From Mrakia gelida (taxonomy: Eukaryota > Basidiomycota > Tremellomycetes > Cystofilobasidiales > Mrakiaceae), in NCBI GenBank assembly GCA_024345305.1, contig BRON01000014.1, positions 620,001 to 684,000 of the forward strand: DNA of 64,000 nucleotides, read 5' to 3'. A model generated the notes under the pieces. It searched no databases, was not told where the DNA came from, and saw only the letters and a list, made by a program, of their open reading frames with translations. Positions 44,541 to 55,977 of this stretch are shown piece by piece. Positions within the stretch are counted from its first letter, which is position 1, and each line of letters starts with the position of its first letter. A program made the position numbers and the translations under genes.

Positions 44541-47500
44541 CTACGACGAAGACGCGATTTTGGCCAGAAGATTGTCGATGCGATACGGCTTTCAAAGACG
44601 AAGAACGAGAGGGTAGGTCAGCACGACGAAGGCGAGGAAGACGCTGAGTGGTGATGCGTGCGAACCTTGGTGATAACATCCTGAAGTCGGAAGGGCGAGG
44701 AGCGTCAGCGAGGGGAGCGGGACGAAAGAGAAGGGGGAGAGCGCGACTCACGTCCATTCCTGCTTCAAGACAAGAGGTGACCTGTAGGTCTTGACTGAAG
44801 GAGAGCAGAGGCGCAGAAAGGTCAGCGAGGGAGTATACCGAAGACGAGAAGGATAAGAGGAACTGACGCGTTGCCTGAAGTGGAGAGAAATGACGAAAGG
44901 CGAAGGTCAGTTTCGTCGAGTCTAGTAGAGTCGCGTTCGTTCGTCGCTCTTTCACTCACCAGTGAGCCCGAAGATGTGCGAGCGGCAGCTCAGTTCTCCC
45001 TCCGCCTCCATAGAGCGAATCGCTTTCGTAGCCGTGATCCCATCCATGACGGGCATGCTGCAGAAGGGCGAAGAGGAGAAGGTCAGCGACGCGTTGGATC
45101 TCGTCCTCTCCGCTCGAACCAAAGAGGAGGGAACTGACTTGACGTCCATGAGGATGCAGTTGAAAGGAGTCTTTCCTTCAGAACGAGAAGCTCGGAGGCG
45201 ATCGATTCCTTCTTGACCATCGGAAGCGACTGGAATGGAAATAGGGAGAGGTTCAGTTCGAGAGACGAAGACGAGTTCGAAGAAAGAAACTTACGTTCGC
45301 AAGTTAATCCTGCCTTCGAAAGTTGTCGAACCAGGACCTTCTGATTGATCGCATTATCCTCCACAACGAGAACGTGTAAGGACCGAGCTGAGACGGAGGC
45401 CGTGGCAGGCACTCCATAGCGGACGACCGGTCTCGTTTGAACTTCTTGCGAGGGAGTTTCGACCTGTATGAAGAAGCGGAAGGTCGAGCCTTTTCCGGGT
45501 TCCGAAGCGACCTCGATCTTCCCTCCCATAAGCTCGACGAGCATTCGGCAGACGAACTGAAGGAAGAAAGGTCGAGTCGAGTCGCGTCAGCATTCGAGAG
45601 CTCGAAAGAAGAAGGCAGGAGAGGAACGCACAAGTCCTAGTCCGGAACCTCCGAACGATTGAGTCGGCGCTTGGGAAGCCTGGCTGAACCTCTTGAAAAG
45701 GAGAGAAAGGTCGTGTTCCGTCAAGCCAGGTCTGAAAAAGAGAGGGAAACGAAAGAGGGGAAGAGGGTCAGTTCGTCGCGTCAAAGAGCGAGAAGCAGGG
45801 AGAACTGACCCAGTATCCTCGATCGAACCGTAGAGGAAGTATGGAGAGTGAGGAGGCGGTAGAGAAGGTGGGTGGTAGTCGATCGGAGGTGGAAGGCACG
45901 AGTCGTCGTCGGGACTGGATTGACGGACTTCCAACGAGATGTGGATCTCTCGTTTGGGAGCTGCTGCAGTAAATCGAATGGCGTTGGAGAGAAGGCTGGG
46001 GAATGATAACGAGAGGGTTAATTAGCTCGACAATTATTTCTCATGCCTCTTCTCGCATTCTCGACTCACTTGACGAAGATTTGAGAGAGGCGAGTCGGGT
46101 CGGTTGAGAAGACCGTGAGTCCGTCGCGAGCGAGGGCCTTGAGCTGAGGTCCGAGCTCCAGCGAAAGAGTGATGTGCTTCTGACGACACTCGACGGAGAA
46201 CGTCGATACGCTGAAGTTAAGAAGAGAGGAGGGAAGAAGACGCGTCAGCGAGAGCGAATTGGGGACTCAAAGACGAGATCTCACATTCGTTCCGACTCCA
46301 AGGCAAGCTCGCACGGGACAGAGGAGATCTTGAGAGTGTTGACTGCGGCCTTCCCCATCGAAAGGACCTACGAAAGAAGGAACAGCGATCGTCAGCGAGC
46401 AGTCCCTCGCGGGAGTGGACGACAGACGCGTCGAAAGCGGACTCACATCGTTCGAGATCCGCTCCTGAGTCTGAGCCATCTCCCAGATCATGTCGAGAGC
46501 TTCCAGATCCTCCGAGATCAGGTTGAGAAGAGCGTCGTTGGGAGTCTGAGAGGAGGGACAAGGATGTGTGAGTTGACGAAACGAGTGCTCGCGTCGATGG
46601 ACGAAGGAATCGAGGCTCACGTAGGGCTTCTTCTGATCCAGCGAGGCTTGGAGCTCGTCCTTGAGGAAGCTGAGGTTTCCCTTGCAGAGAGAGGTGCATT
46701 GAACTGAGGCGACCGAAAGGAATCGAAGTCAGCACCAACGCGAGGCGACGGCGAGCTCTCGAATCCTTATCCCTCCTCCCTCGTCCACTCACGGATCGCC
46801 GAGACAGGATTCCGAAGTTCGTGCGAGATGACGGAAACGAGGAACTCTTGATGCCGACTGAGGCGGAAAAGAAAAGAGTCGAGGATGAGCGAGAGCGATC
46901 TCGAACGAGATGGACGAGAACGAAACGCACCGAGCCTCCTCCGCGTCTTCGGCTCTCTTCCGCTGATGAGCCTCCTCCTGCCGCTCGAGGTTCTTGCGAT
47001 CGGTCACGTCCGTCTGAAAAAGAGGGCGGAGGAGAAAGGAGAGGTGAGATCGGACGCGAAAGAGAAAGAAAAAGGAGATCGAAGGAGTCAGTGAATGGAG
47101 AGCGTTCAACGAACAGATCGCCTCGAATGGACTTACGAGCATGCAAATAGTGACTCCTCCATCATCGGCCTCGAAGGACTGAGCCCAGGTTGAGCGTCCG
47201 TTCGACCAGTTGAGAGCGAGTCCTCCTTGAACGATGTCGGCGAGCGACGTGACCGGTTCCTCGTCTGTCCCTCGAGGAGCGAGAGAGTAGGCCCATTTGG
47301 AGAGAGGACGATCCAAAGGTAGGCCAGTCATCCGATACCAGGAGTCGTTGGCGTCTGAGAAGCAAAAAAATAATGGGTCAGCATCGAGACTCAGCGATCG
47401 CGTCGTTACAGACTCAGGATGGTCGTCGAAGCCCGAGAGAGGACGTACAATACATGGTTCCGTCCGGATGAAGCTTGGCAATTCCAACGGGACTTTGAGA

Positions 47501-50500
47501 GATGAGAAGGTGGCTGCCAGGGAAAGAAGGGAGTGAAGGAGATTGGGTCAGCGTCGCGTCGAAGCTCACTGGTCGCTCTCCACCCCTCAAAATCCCCCAA
47601 ATCTCACGCTCTCCACCTCGCCTCGAAAAGGGAAGGTAGGCGAAGGGACTCACTTTGCCTTGAGCTGCTCGTTGAACTTGGTCTCGAGCTCGATCTTCCT
47701 CTTCCCGAGCTGCATCTGGAGGTGACCTCGAGCGACCAACTCGTTCGCCGAGAAAGGCTTCGGAAGGTAGTCTTCTGCACCAGCCAGAAGTCCGTTGACT
47801 CGTTCCTCGTCTCCTGCTCTGGCGGTGAGGATGATGAAGGGGATCGAAGCGGTCTTGGGGTTCGCTCGAATCGCAGAGAGGAGTTGATAGCCGTCCTGTG
47901 GGCGAGGCAGAAAGAAACGCGTCAAGGTTAGTTCGACAAAGCAAACACGCTCTGAGACCAGCTCTTGGGATCGAGAGCCCGTAGTCGCACTCAAGGATCG
48001 ACGTACCATACGAGGCATAGAAACGTCACTGATGAGGAGGTCGATACGATTCTCGAGCGCTCGTTCGAAGCCCTCCTCTCCGTCGGAAGCTTGGATAACG
48101 TTGCAGTGGGGAGACAGGATTCCGACGAGGTAGGCTCGCATATCGGCGGAGTCGTCTGGGGAAAACGGAAGAGCTGGGTCAGCGCGAGAAGACGGGACGG
48201 GAGACGAGACACGCACCGACGATGAGGATGGTGTCGTTCCTGTTTTCGAACGACGAGGAAAAGTCAGTCGCGCGCCGAGAAGGATTGATCGTACACGGAA
48301 CCTTACTTACCGGCTCCACAGCAACGACGAGATCGTCTGTACTCCCTCGATCCCAGAAAGACCGGAGTCGCTCTGGGAGCGCTGAGACGAAGAACCCTTG
48401 CCCGACCTCTCCCAGAGTCCAGCCTCCTCGACGATTCCCTTCGCGTAGCTGCTGCCTCCGGTGCTGGCGTCTGGTGTGTCGTCGACTTGATCCGGTGGGA
48501 GATGGTCCTTTCCGAAGGGGAGGAGGACGGTGAACGTCGAACCCGAGCCCCCATCCGAGGACTCGTCGGCCGTCCGACTCGAGACGAGGATTTGAGCTCC
48601 ATGGAGATGGACGAGTTCCGAGGTAAGGGAGAGACCGATTCCTGTTACCAGGAGAGTGAGAATGATTGGTCAGCGACAGCTTTGATCGAAAGGAAACTGT
48701 CGGGGACCACTCACCAGTTCCTTCGTGTGATCTTGCTTGGCTCTGAACTCTATGGAACCGCTCGAAGATGAGGGCGATCTCCTCCGATGGAATTCCGACT
48801 CCTGTAAAAGCAAAGGAGGAAGAAGAGTTCAAGACTGACCTCGGGAGGACGCGGCGAGACGAGACGAAGGCGGACGCTTCGAGCTCGAGAGCATGCGACG
48901 AGACGAAGCGAACGGCAACGAACCGGTGTCGCTGACTTCGAAACTGGCGTGTCCTGATTTGAGATATGAGACCTTGACGGTAATAGCTCCCTCGATGGAG
49001 TACTTGTAGGCGTTACTGGGAAGGGAAGCGAGGGAGAAGACGAGGTGAGCTGGCGACGCGATTGGCAGAAAAAGGGCAGAGAGAACGGACCTGAGCAGGT
49101 TGAAGACTGCAGAAGAGAAGGAAGTTATATTCAGCGAGAGAAATCGAGTGCGAGAGGCAAAGGAGTTGTGATGCTAACCGATCTTTTCCATGAGATCGCG
49201 ATCCAAGTAGATGAGACGTCCAGCTGTTTGCTCGCACTCGACGGTGAAGGAAATCTTCCCTTTCTCGATGGCAGGTCTAAATCGATGAGAGGCAACGAGT
49301 CAGTCATTAGGTGAGGGCTTCGAGGGGACGAGCTGGAACTGACCTGAAGAGAGAAGCGAGATCCTCGATGAGCAAGGAGAGGTCGAGAGGACGAAACAAG
49401 CCCTTCAGCTTTCCGTTCTCGAGTGCTGCGAAGTTCAGAAGACTCTCGACCTGATGTGGAAGATGATGAAAGCAAGAGATTAGCCAAGGTTCGAGGGCAA
49501 AGGGAGAGACTGGAAAGAACGAACCATCCGAGCAAGCCTCGCCGCGTTCCTCGTCGCGATCTGGAACAGCTTTCGCCTTCCTTGCGAGGGTTCCGAGTTG
49601 GCGAGATCGTTCAGAGGACCTTGGATGAGAGTCAGCGGGGTCTTGAGTTCGTGAGAGACCCTATCAAAGAGAAGGAGAGTGGTGAAAGGAAGGGGCGGAG
49701 GGTCAATCGACGGCTCGCACTCGCTGGGTCGTCGGGAGCGAGGAACGTCTCAAGCTCAAACGATCGTCTTCGAGAGCGAAGCGGGACTTACGAAGTGAAG
49801 AACTGCGTTTTCTGACGATCCAAATCCTCCAGCTGCTTCGCTCGCTTCTGCTCCGTCTCGAAAGAGGCGATCCCCTTGAGCGTCGCACGAAGTTGGGTCC
49901 TGGAACGGAGGAGGAGGGGAAGGAGGTCAGCTCGAGAGAGAGGGAAACGCGATTTGGTTGAGTTCGAGCTCACTGGATATCCTGCACGAAGTCACAGTAG
50001 TCCTCGTCGTAGGCTCGTCGAGTGTTGAGTCCGAGAACGAGGAAAGCGAGACGACCCTGAGAGTAGTCCGGTGAGATGGGAATGACGACGGCTGAGGTGG
50101 GAGCCTGTCGAGGTGGAGATAAAGAAGACGTGTCGTCAGGAGGTATTCCACGTGAGGCACCGAAATGAAGCGCAGAAGGTCGAAACGAGACGAGAGGACA
50201 CGACTCACCTCTCCCCAGCTTCGATATTCGAGAGCGTCGACGAGCTCGGGCTCCAACTTTCCCATGTAGACGGGAGAGCGAGTCATGAAAGCTTCTCGGA
50301 AAGGCCAGGGAGATCCGAGCTTTCCAGAAGCATCCTCGAGGTCGGGCGCATCCGGTGAGACGAACGTCGAGTCAAAGGGACGATGATTAAGATGAAGGAC
50401 GCGAGGAGCCGAGGGATGTCCATCTGAGAAGGGAAAGCGAGGTCAGGATGCAGCGAGGGTCGAGGATCGAGGGTCGGAAGGCGAAAGAGAGAGGAGACGA

Positions 50501-53208
50501 GACGAACAAGGTACGCCGACCGTTCCAGCGAGACTGAGGCGCGAAAAACGAAGTGGGGAGAGAAGGGTTCAGCGACCGAGCGAGATGAACGAGGGAGACG
50601 GAAGAGACTGAAGAAACGCACGTAAGAGCCACGTCCGGCGAGTCGGTGCCCGTCAGGACTTCTTGAGCGTAAGGATGGAGAAGAAACCCACAAGAGTCAG
50701 CAGAGGAACGGCGAAGTGATGAGCCGAGGACGAACCTATCTCCTTGCAGTTGTATAGGTAGGCGAAGCTGAAATCCGACGAGTTCTGTTCCAGTGCTCGG
50801 AGAATCCCTTCACTGAACTCTCCGATGGATCGAGCCGAGGCTGTTCGCAAAGAAAGATCACGAAGAGAGAGCAGAGACCGCTGTCTCAAAACGACGGAGG
50901 TGGTCTCTGTAGAGTTGATGATAAGCTGTACGAGGAAAGGAAAGGAGGTCAGCGAGAAGAGAAACCGAGGACTTTGCGACGCGTCGAGTCGATTCACTCA
51001 CACCTCCGTTCGTGCCGTCTTCCGTCTGGATCGGCGACCACCTCCACGAATGGTACGATTCCTCATCAAGGCCGTTTCCTCGATCGAGGAACATGAGATC
51101 TGAGAGAAAGGAAAGGAAGAAAAGGAGGTCAACGAGAGTCGACGTCGCGTCTCGTCTCCGAAAGCAAGCGAGCTCACCGTTGTCCTTCTTGACCGACTTC
51201 CCCTCCCCGATAACCATATCAGCGAGCTTCGAGTACTCCGCCCAGAGCTGTAGAGAGGAAAAAACGAAGTCAGCTCTCCGTCGAGATCCCCTGTAGCTGA
51301 GCCAAAGGCGCGGAGGTCAAGAAGGATGGGAAGAATGACGAGAGATGATGTTGTAGATACGGGTGCATCGAGCTCTCCTCTCACCTCTCCCCATGCGATG
51401 GAAGCAGGTTGTCCGAACTGAGCAGGATGTTTTGATCCGATGGTGGCGATGTACCTGTAGGAGATGAGGATCGAAGGTCAGCGTCGACGAGGACAGCGCC
51501 GGAGGGAGGAAAGGAGGAGCTCACGCGTCGCTGGAACGAAGCGAGGACGAGAACGACGAGCGGTCAGCTAAGGGAGAAAGAAGCGAGAGCGGGACAAAGC
51601 GAAGAGTTGCGCACTTGTAAATCACAGTTCGTTGAGCTCCCCACCTGCAAAACTGAAGAGGTCAGTCTGCCGGCAACTAAAAGCTGCGAAAGCTAGAGAA
51701 GGACGAACCAGATGACTGCCTCGTTGGGAGTCTTCATGAGAATCGATATAGCCTGTAACAGATAATAGAGAAGAAGGTCAGCTCGCGTCCTCGAAAGACT
51801 GAGAAGCGAAAAGAAAAGGGAGAGAGACGCGTCGCGAAAAGGAGGGAGGGGAGACGAACAGTTCTTAACGATCCAGGCCAATGAGACCTCGGTCCCAGCT
51901 CCGTCTTCGACCAATCCGTCGACTCTAGCAGATCCTGACAAGCAATCACCCTCTCCTCTCCATCGTAAAGACTATCTCGATCTCCAGCCGCACTCGTCTC
52001 GTCCTCCTCGATGATCGCTCCCGACATCCCTTCGATTCCCATCCCAGCTCCTCCACTGAACCCCGAGTTCCCAGAGAACTGAGACCTCCCAGCGTAGGAC
52101 GATCTGCTCATCTTGGACATGAACGATCCCGTCGCAGAGCCAGGTCTCGAGTTCGCCGCCGGCGGGTACTCGTTTTGTGGGGAGGAGGAGGGAACGAACT
52201 TGTCCTCGACGATGACTCCCTGGTCGGACGAGTGGATGGAGCCGCTTTCGCGTCGTTGGTAGGCGATGGAGGAGTGGGGAGCTTGGTGTTGCTGGTTGGA
52301 GGAAGGTTGAGCGCCTCTCGAAACGTATTTTTTGGGAGGGGGATGGAGGTGAAGGACGAGGTAGGAGGGGTGGGAGGAAGGGACCTGAGATGATGGGAGA
52401 AGAGGCAGCGATGATGATAAAAGAGTCAGCTTCTGGTGCACGTCATTCTATACGAACAACGGAGGGAGGCAAGAGTGAAGCAGGCGAGGAAAGAGGAGGG
52501 AGGAGCAGCGGCCCCAAGACGCCTTCGAGGTAGGCTCGATCGTCGAGCTCAAGCTGTCTCGCTCCCTCCCTTCTGCTCTCCCAGGGTTGAAGGATTGCAA
52601 AGGAGCTGAGCTGATACGATAGGAAGGAGTGTATGACTCACTAGTAGAGCCTGATAAGATCGTCTCTTTGCCCAGGAAGGCTGGAAGAGCACGAGTTCGA
52701 AGAAGTCCTCCGACTCTCCGAAGAAGGACTGAACACTTCCCTCGTCCTCGCCATCGTCTTGATCCTTGTTGAGGTCGTCCAGGGGCACGACGTCTCTGGA
52801 AGCGATGAGAGCTTTGAGGGATTCTTGCTCTTGTTCGTCCAAGCAGCCTTCGAGCGAAGAACCTAGCGAGTTGGCGGCTGCTGGATTCGACCAGACCGAC
52901 TTGAGGGACGGCGAGGAGGAGGAGGAGAGCCGAGGAGAGCGAAGGAGGAAAGCGGGATGGGGATGTGCTTGGAGGTAGGGTAGAAGCTGTAGGTCAGACG
53001 AACAAGGAGGAGAAAGAGAAGACAGAGACGACCTGTTAGCAAGCTGGAAGGAAGGAGAGGAAAGACAGAAGAGAGAGAAGGGAGGCAAGCTCACACTGAT
53101 CGTGTCGAACTCAGGGTCAAGCTCCAGGTGGTGAACGGTGTCGTTCCTGTCGAGCGGAGGTCTCGACGGTGACTGGAAGACGCCCATGGCTCTGGGAGGT
53201 AAGGTCAT
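44541..53208 (-). CDS. Dual hybrid histidine kinase (two kinase cores, two receiver domains)
   Basis: A very large multi-exon sensor kinase of more than 2,000 residues. A disordered N-terminus (53208-52000) leads to a PAS-like sensor region (LLESTDWSKTELGPRSHWPG; SKHPAQFGQPASIAWGE). Kinase 1 has H-box SVSHELKTPLTLIQGPLND (about 49.65 kb) and ATPase box VSDTGVGIPSEEIALIFERF (about 48.75 kb). Receiver 1: ILIVDDSADMRAYLVGILSP, phospho-Asp in LLISDVSMPRM, Lys in YLPKPFS (48.2-47.7 kb). A PAS domain (ANDSWYRMTGLPLDRPLSKW) comes next. Kinase 2 has ISHELRNPVSAI (about 46.8 kb) and FGGSGLGLFV. Receiver 2: LHVLVVEDNAINQKVLVRQL, LMDVNMPVMDGITATKAI, and KPYRIDNLLAKIASSS at the end. All catalytic His, Asp and Lys residues are present. 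There is no transmembrane helix, so it should be a cytoplasmic phosphorelay sensor acting through an HPt protein. The stimulus is unknown. Confidence 0.93.
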
Positions 53209-54434
53209 GGAAGTTTCCGATGAAGGAGGGGGGGGGAGAGTAGAGCTCAAGGAGGGACCGAGGGAAGGAAGGGAAGCGGGGCGAGGGAAGGTTGAGAGCC
53301 AAACAACGAGCGCGAGAGGTTCGTTTTCCTGAGGGAGGGGTTTGTCAAGAGAGAGAGAAGGGTCGAGGTTGATCTGGCTGAATGAGGTGGGTGCAGGAGG
53401 AGGAGGACGAGGCGTCTTTCGCCTCTGAGCTGAGCGTTGGGAGGAAAGGAGGGGAAAGCATCATCAAACTCGAAAGCGGGTAGCCCTTCCTTTTGGGTCC
53501 GAGCTCGCCTTATTTTTTCTCGAAAACCTGACAGAACATGGAACCTCGTCAAGGCGTACGTAGGTGCAAGGAGCATCGCAGAAAAAATGTCAGGTTTTCC
53601 TCCAGTGTCCTAGATTAAACACCGACGAAACCCCCCCTCCATTGACTCGCCGAGAAACGTCACCGAACGAAGGTGATGAAAGATCAATCAAGGAGCCCTC
53701 TCGATATCTACGGGGAAGAGCCTGCTTCCGAGCACGTACTCCCACCTTCGGACTGGTGAAACTTCCTGTCGAGGGAAGAAAGAAGCAGGGAGGACGGAGG
53801 ACGAAGATCTGCGACGCGTCGTCTCGAACGAGTCGAACGACCCCCGTCCCTTTTCGACGGTCGAGGCAGGAAAGATCTGCGAGAAGCGAGAGGACCGCAC
53901 CCTCCGGAAATTGCTCTCTATACACCGCTCTCCATGCCCGTGGGAAAAGACCGACAGATTCGGTTCCCCCAGCAGCCCCCGTTGGCCTTTTCATCAAGCT
54001 TCGAGGGAACACGATGACCAGGTCGAGGAGGAGAAGAGAGCAGGACGAGCTGATAGATTCGTAGAGTCGTGTGAGCGCACGATGAAGGTCTAGGTACCAT
54101 AGAGGGTATGCTGCTCGGATCGAAGCTTTTCGACCGGATGGGTTGGTGTGCGACGACCAGCTCGGATGTAAAAAAGGAAAACAAGCGATCGCGTCGTTCA
54201 CTCTTCCCCGACCGTTTCTTTGGGTTCACCCTCCTCCCCGCCGCCCTCGATTTCTGCCCCCCTCCTCCCCCTTCTCGTGTCCGAAGATCGAGCTCGTCTT
54301 CTTGAGCTCAACGAAAAGAGGCAAGGGCTTGCTTGCTTGCTCTTCTCCAACCACCAAGCAGCCAAACAACCACTCAACGCGACTTCTCTCTACCTCAATC
54401 CTTCGCTATCTCCCCAACCCTCTTCAACCTCAAC
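53209..54434. other. Divergent intergenic region, kinase and small-gene promoters
   Basis: No protein supported. A 203-codon minus-strand frame (53590-54201) shows no domain and an ordinary chance composition. A 12-bp inverted repeat (GAAAACCTGACA at 53522-53533, complement at 53588-53599) and a GACGCGTC near 53813 are present. Confidence 0.45.
53522..53599. repeat. 12-bp inverted repeat upstream of the kinase gene
   Basis: GAAAACCTGACA at 53522-53533 pairs perfectly with TGTCAGGTTTTC at 53588-53599 across a 54-nt loop. It could be a regulator site or an RNA hairpin in the kinase 5' leader. Confidence 0.5.
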
Positions 54435-54997
54435 ATGTCCTCCTCTCCCTCCTCTTCATCCTCCCAGAACCTCGGCGGCGCTCCCTCCTTCGATGGGCTG
54501 AGTCTCTCAAGCTCCGATTCGGCCTCTTCCTCATCGAGCGACATGACTCTTCGTGACTACCAGAGTGAGTAGGCCTACTAGCACATCCGTCCGTCTCTCG
54601 AGCTTGCCTTCCTCTCTCTCGCTGACCCCTCGAACCCTCGTCTTTTTGTCTCGAACAGCCGAGATGCAAGAGTGAGCCCGCTGTCTCGTCTCGCGACGAC
54701 GATCTCTTTTCATCCCTTTCCTCACTGACCTTCATCGCCCTCTTTCTCAGCTACCACCGAGGACTCTGGAAGGAAGCTTCGTACAAGCAGGACCTCAAGA
54801 ACCTCAAACCTCAAGAAGGAGCTCAGGGTTCGAAACGCTTGATTTGGTGAGCTCCGTCGTCCGACCTCTCTTTCACTGGCCCCCGCCGCGTCGATGGTCG
54901 AGCTCATGCCCTTCTCTCGTTTTTCCAGAGCGCTTCCTACTCCAACTTCGTTCTGATCTCGCCCACTTACTTACTCCACTTGCCTACACAACTTTAG
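54435..54997 (+). CDS. Small Ser-rich protein, unidentified
   Basis: Exon 1 encodes MSSSPSSSSSQNLGGAPSF, then GLSLSSSDSASSSSSDMTL and RDYQ. A tiny exon (CCGAGATGCAAGA) bounded by clean sites adds TEMQ. The next exon reads DYHRGLWKEASYKQDLKNLK, then PQEGAQGSKRL. Frames agree across the first two junctions. The last exon (ASYSNFVLISPTYLLHLPTQ) is doubtful, because the preferred acceptor gives a stop and a shifted AG is needed. The charged DYHRGLWKEASYKQDLK block is the only conserved-looking part. I do not recognise it. It may continue into the exon at 55319-55483 instead. Confidence 0.45.
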
Positions 54998-55318
54998 ACG
55001 GTGATCTCACTCAGATTCTCGATCCTCGTCTTCGTTTCACTTTCACTTTCTTGTTTCGCTTGGTCCCGTTTCGTCCGCTTTCTTCCCTGCTTGTTTCTCC
55101 CTTCTCTCGCACCTCTTCTACGTAAGTATATCATGTCCCTTGTATCCTCTTTGAGCTTGACGAAAACCTGCAAGCCGAAGGTTTTGTGAGAGCTCGCACG
55201 AATGAACGCGCCCCTTTCCCCGACGACTCTTCGAGGACCTCGACCTTTTTTAATCACTCACCCTCATCACCGATGATCTTCTCTCATCGACGAGCTGATC
55301 GGGTCTCTTCGTTATCAG

Positions 55319-55483
55319 GCCTTTGAACTCAACGGGTTGGAGTCCATGCGTGGGAGGCGTGCGCACGTCGCTCTGGCGAAGAAAGGTTGGGTGACGAGAC
55401 GCGTCACGACTTCCTTTGGCTTCCTCTCCGAGGTTAAGCCTGAACCCGAGGGGAGCAGTGAGCCAGTAGGGCTCACCAACTAG
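55319..55483 (+). other. Candidate orphan exon
   Basis: After an acceptor-like TTATCAG the frame reads AFELNGLESMRGRRAHVALA, KKGWVTRRVTTSFGFLSEVK, PEPEGSSEPVGLTN and stops. It may be a downstream exon of the small gene at 54435 or part of a short separate gene. Support rests only on an open frame with protein-like composition. Confidence 0.3.
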
Positions 55484-55977
55484 GAGGATGTAGCGAGAAA
55501 GAGAAGGGAGACCTGTAAGTAAATGGAACTTGATGAAGGGACAAAAGCAAGGCGAGCTTGACTCGACTACTGATCGGTGCTCATCCTCACCTTCCCTCGT
55601 CTCTCGCCCCAACTTGAGCTCGCCGCTTGTCGTCGATGGGTGAGATCTTCAAGGGCGGGCCTCGTTTTTAATTCAAGGAATGACGAGCACCGTCGAGGAC
55701 CTCAACTTTTTCAACCAAGTTCGTGCGAGCTCGACTAGATACTGAACGAAGCTTTCTCTCCTCTGCTATTCACGCCCTTGGACCCAAATATCGTATTCTC
55801 TCTCTGTGCGGTCTTCGATACTCGCCGGCGATGTACTCTACAAGGAGGAATAAAACGAAGAGCTCGACGCGTCGTCGTCGTCACTTCTCAACGTTTACCG
55901 TTTTCTTCCTCTCTCTTTCACTTTCTCCCGCCTACTGCTTGCACGTCGACGGAAGCTGCTGTTATCCGATACCCGCA
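55484..55977. other. Intergenic, 3' side of the JmjC gene
   Basis: No gene supported. A segment near 55692 (GTCGAGGACCTCAACTTTTT) resembles one near 55228, suggesting a small local duplication. A GACGCGTC lies near 55867. Confidence 0.4.

Noticed and set aside
53590..54201. A 203-codon minus-strand frame in the kinase upstream region
   Set aside because: No domain, no splice support and ordinary chance composition. The region is more likely promoter and leader.
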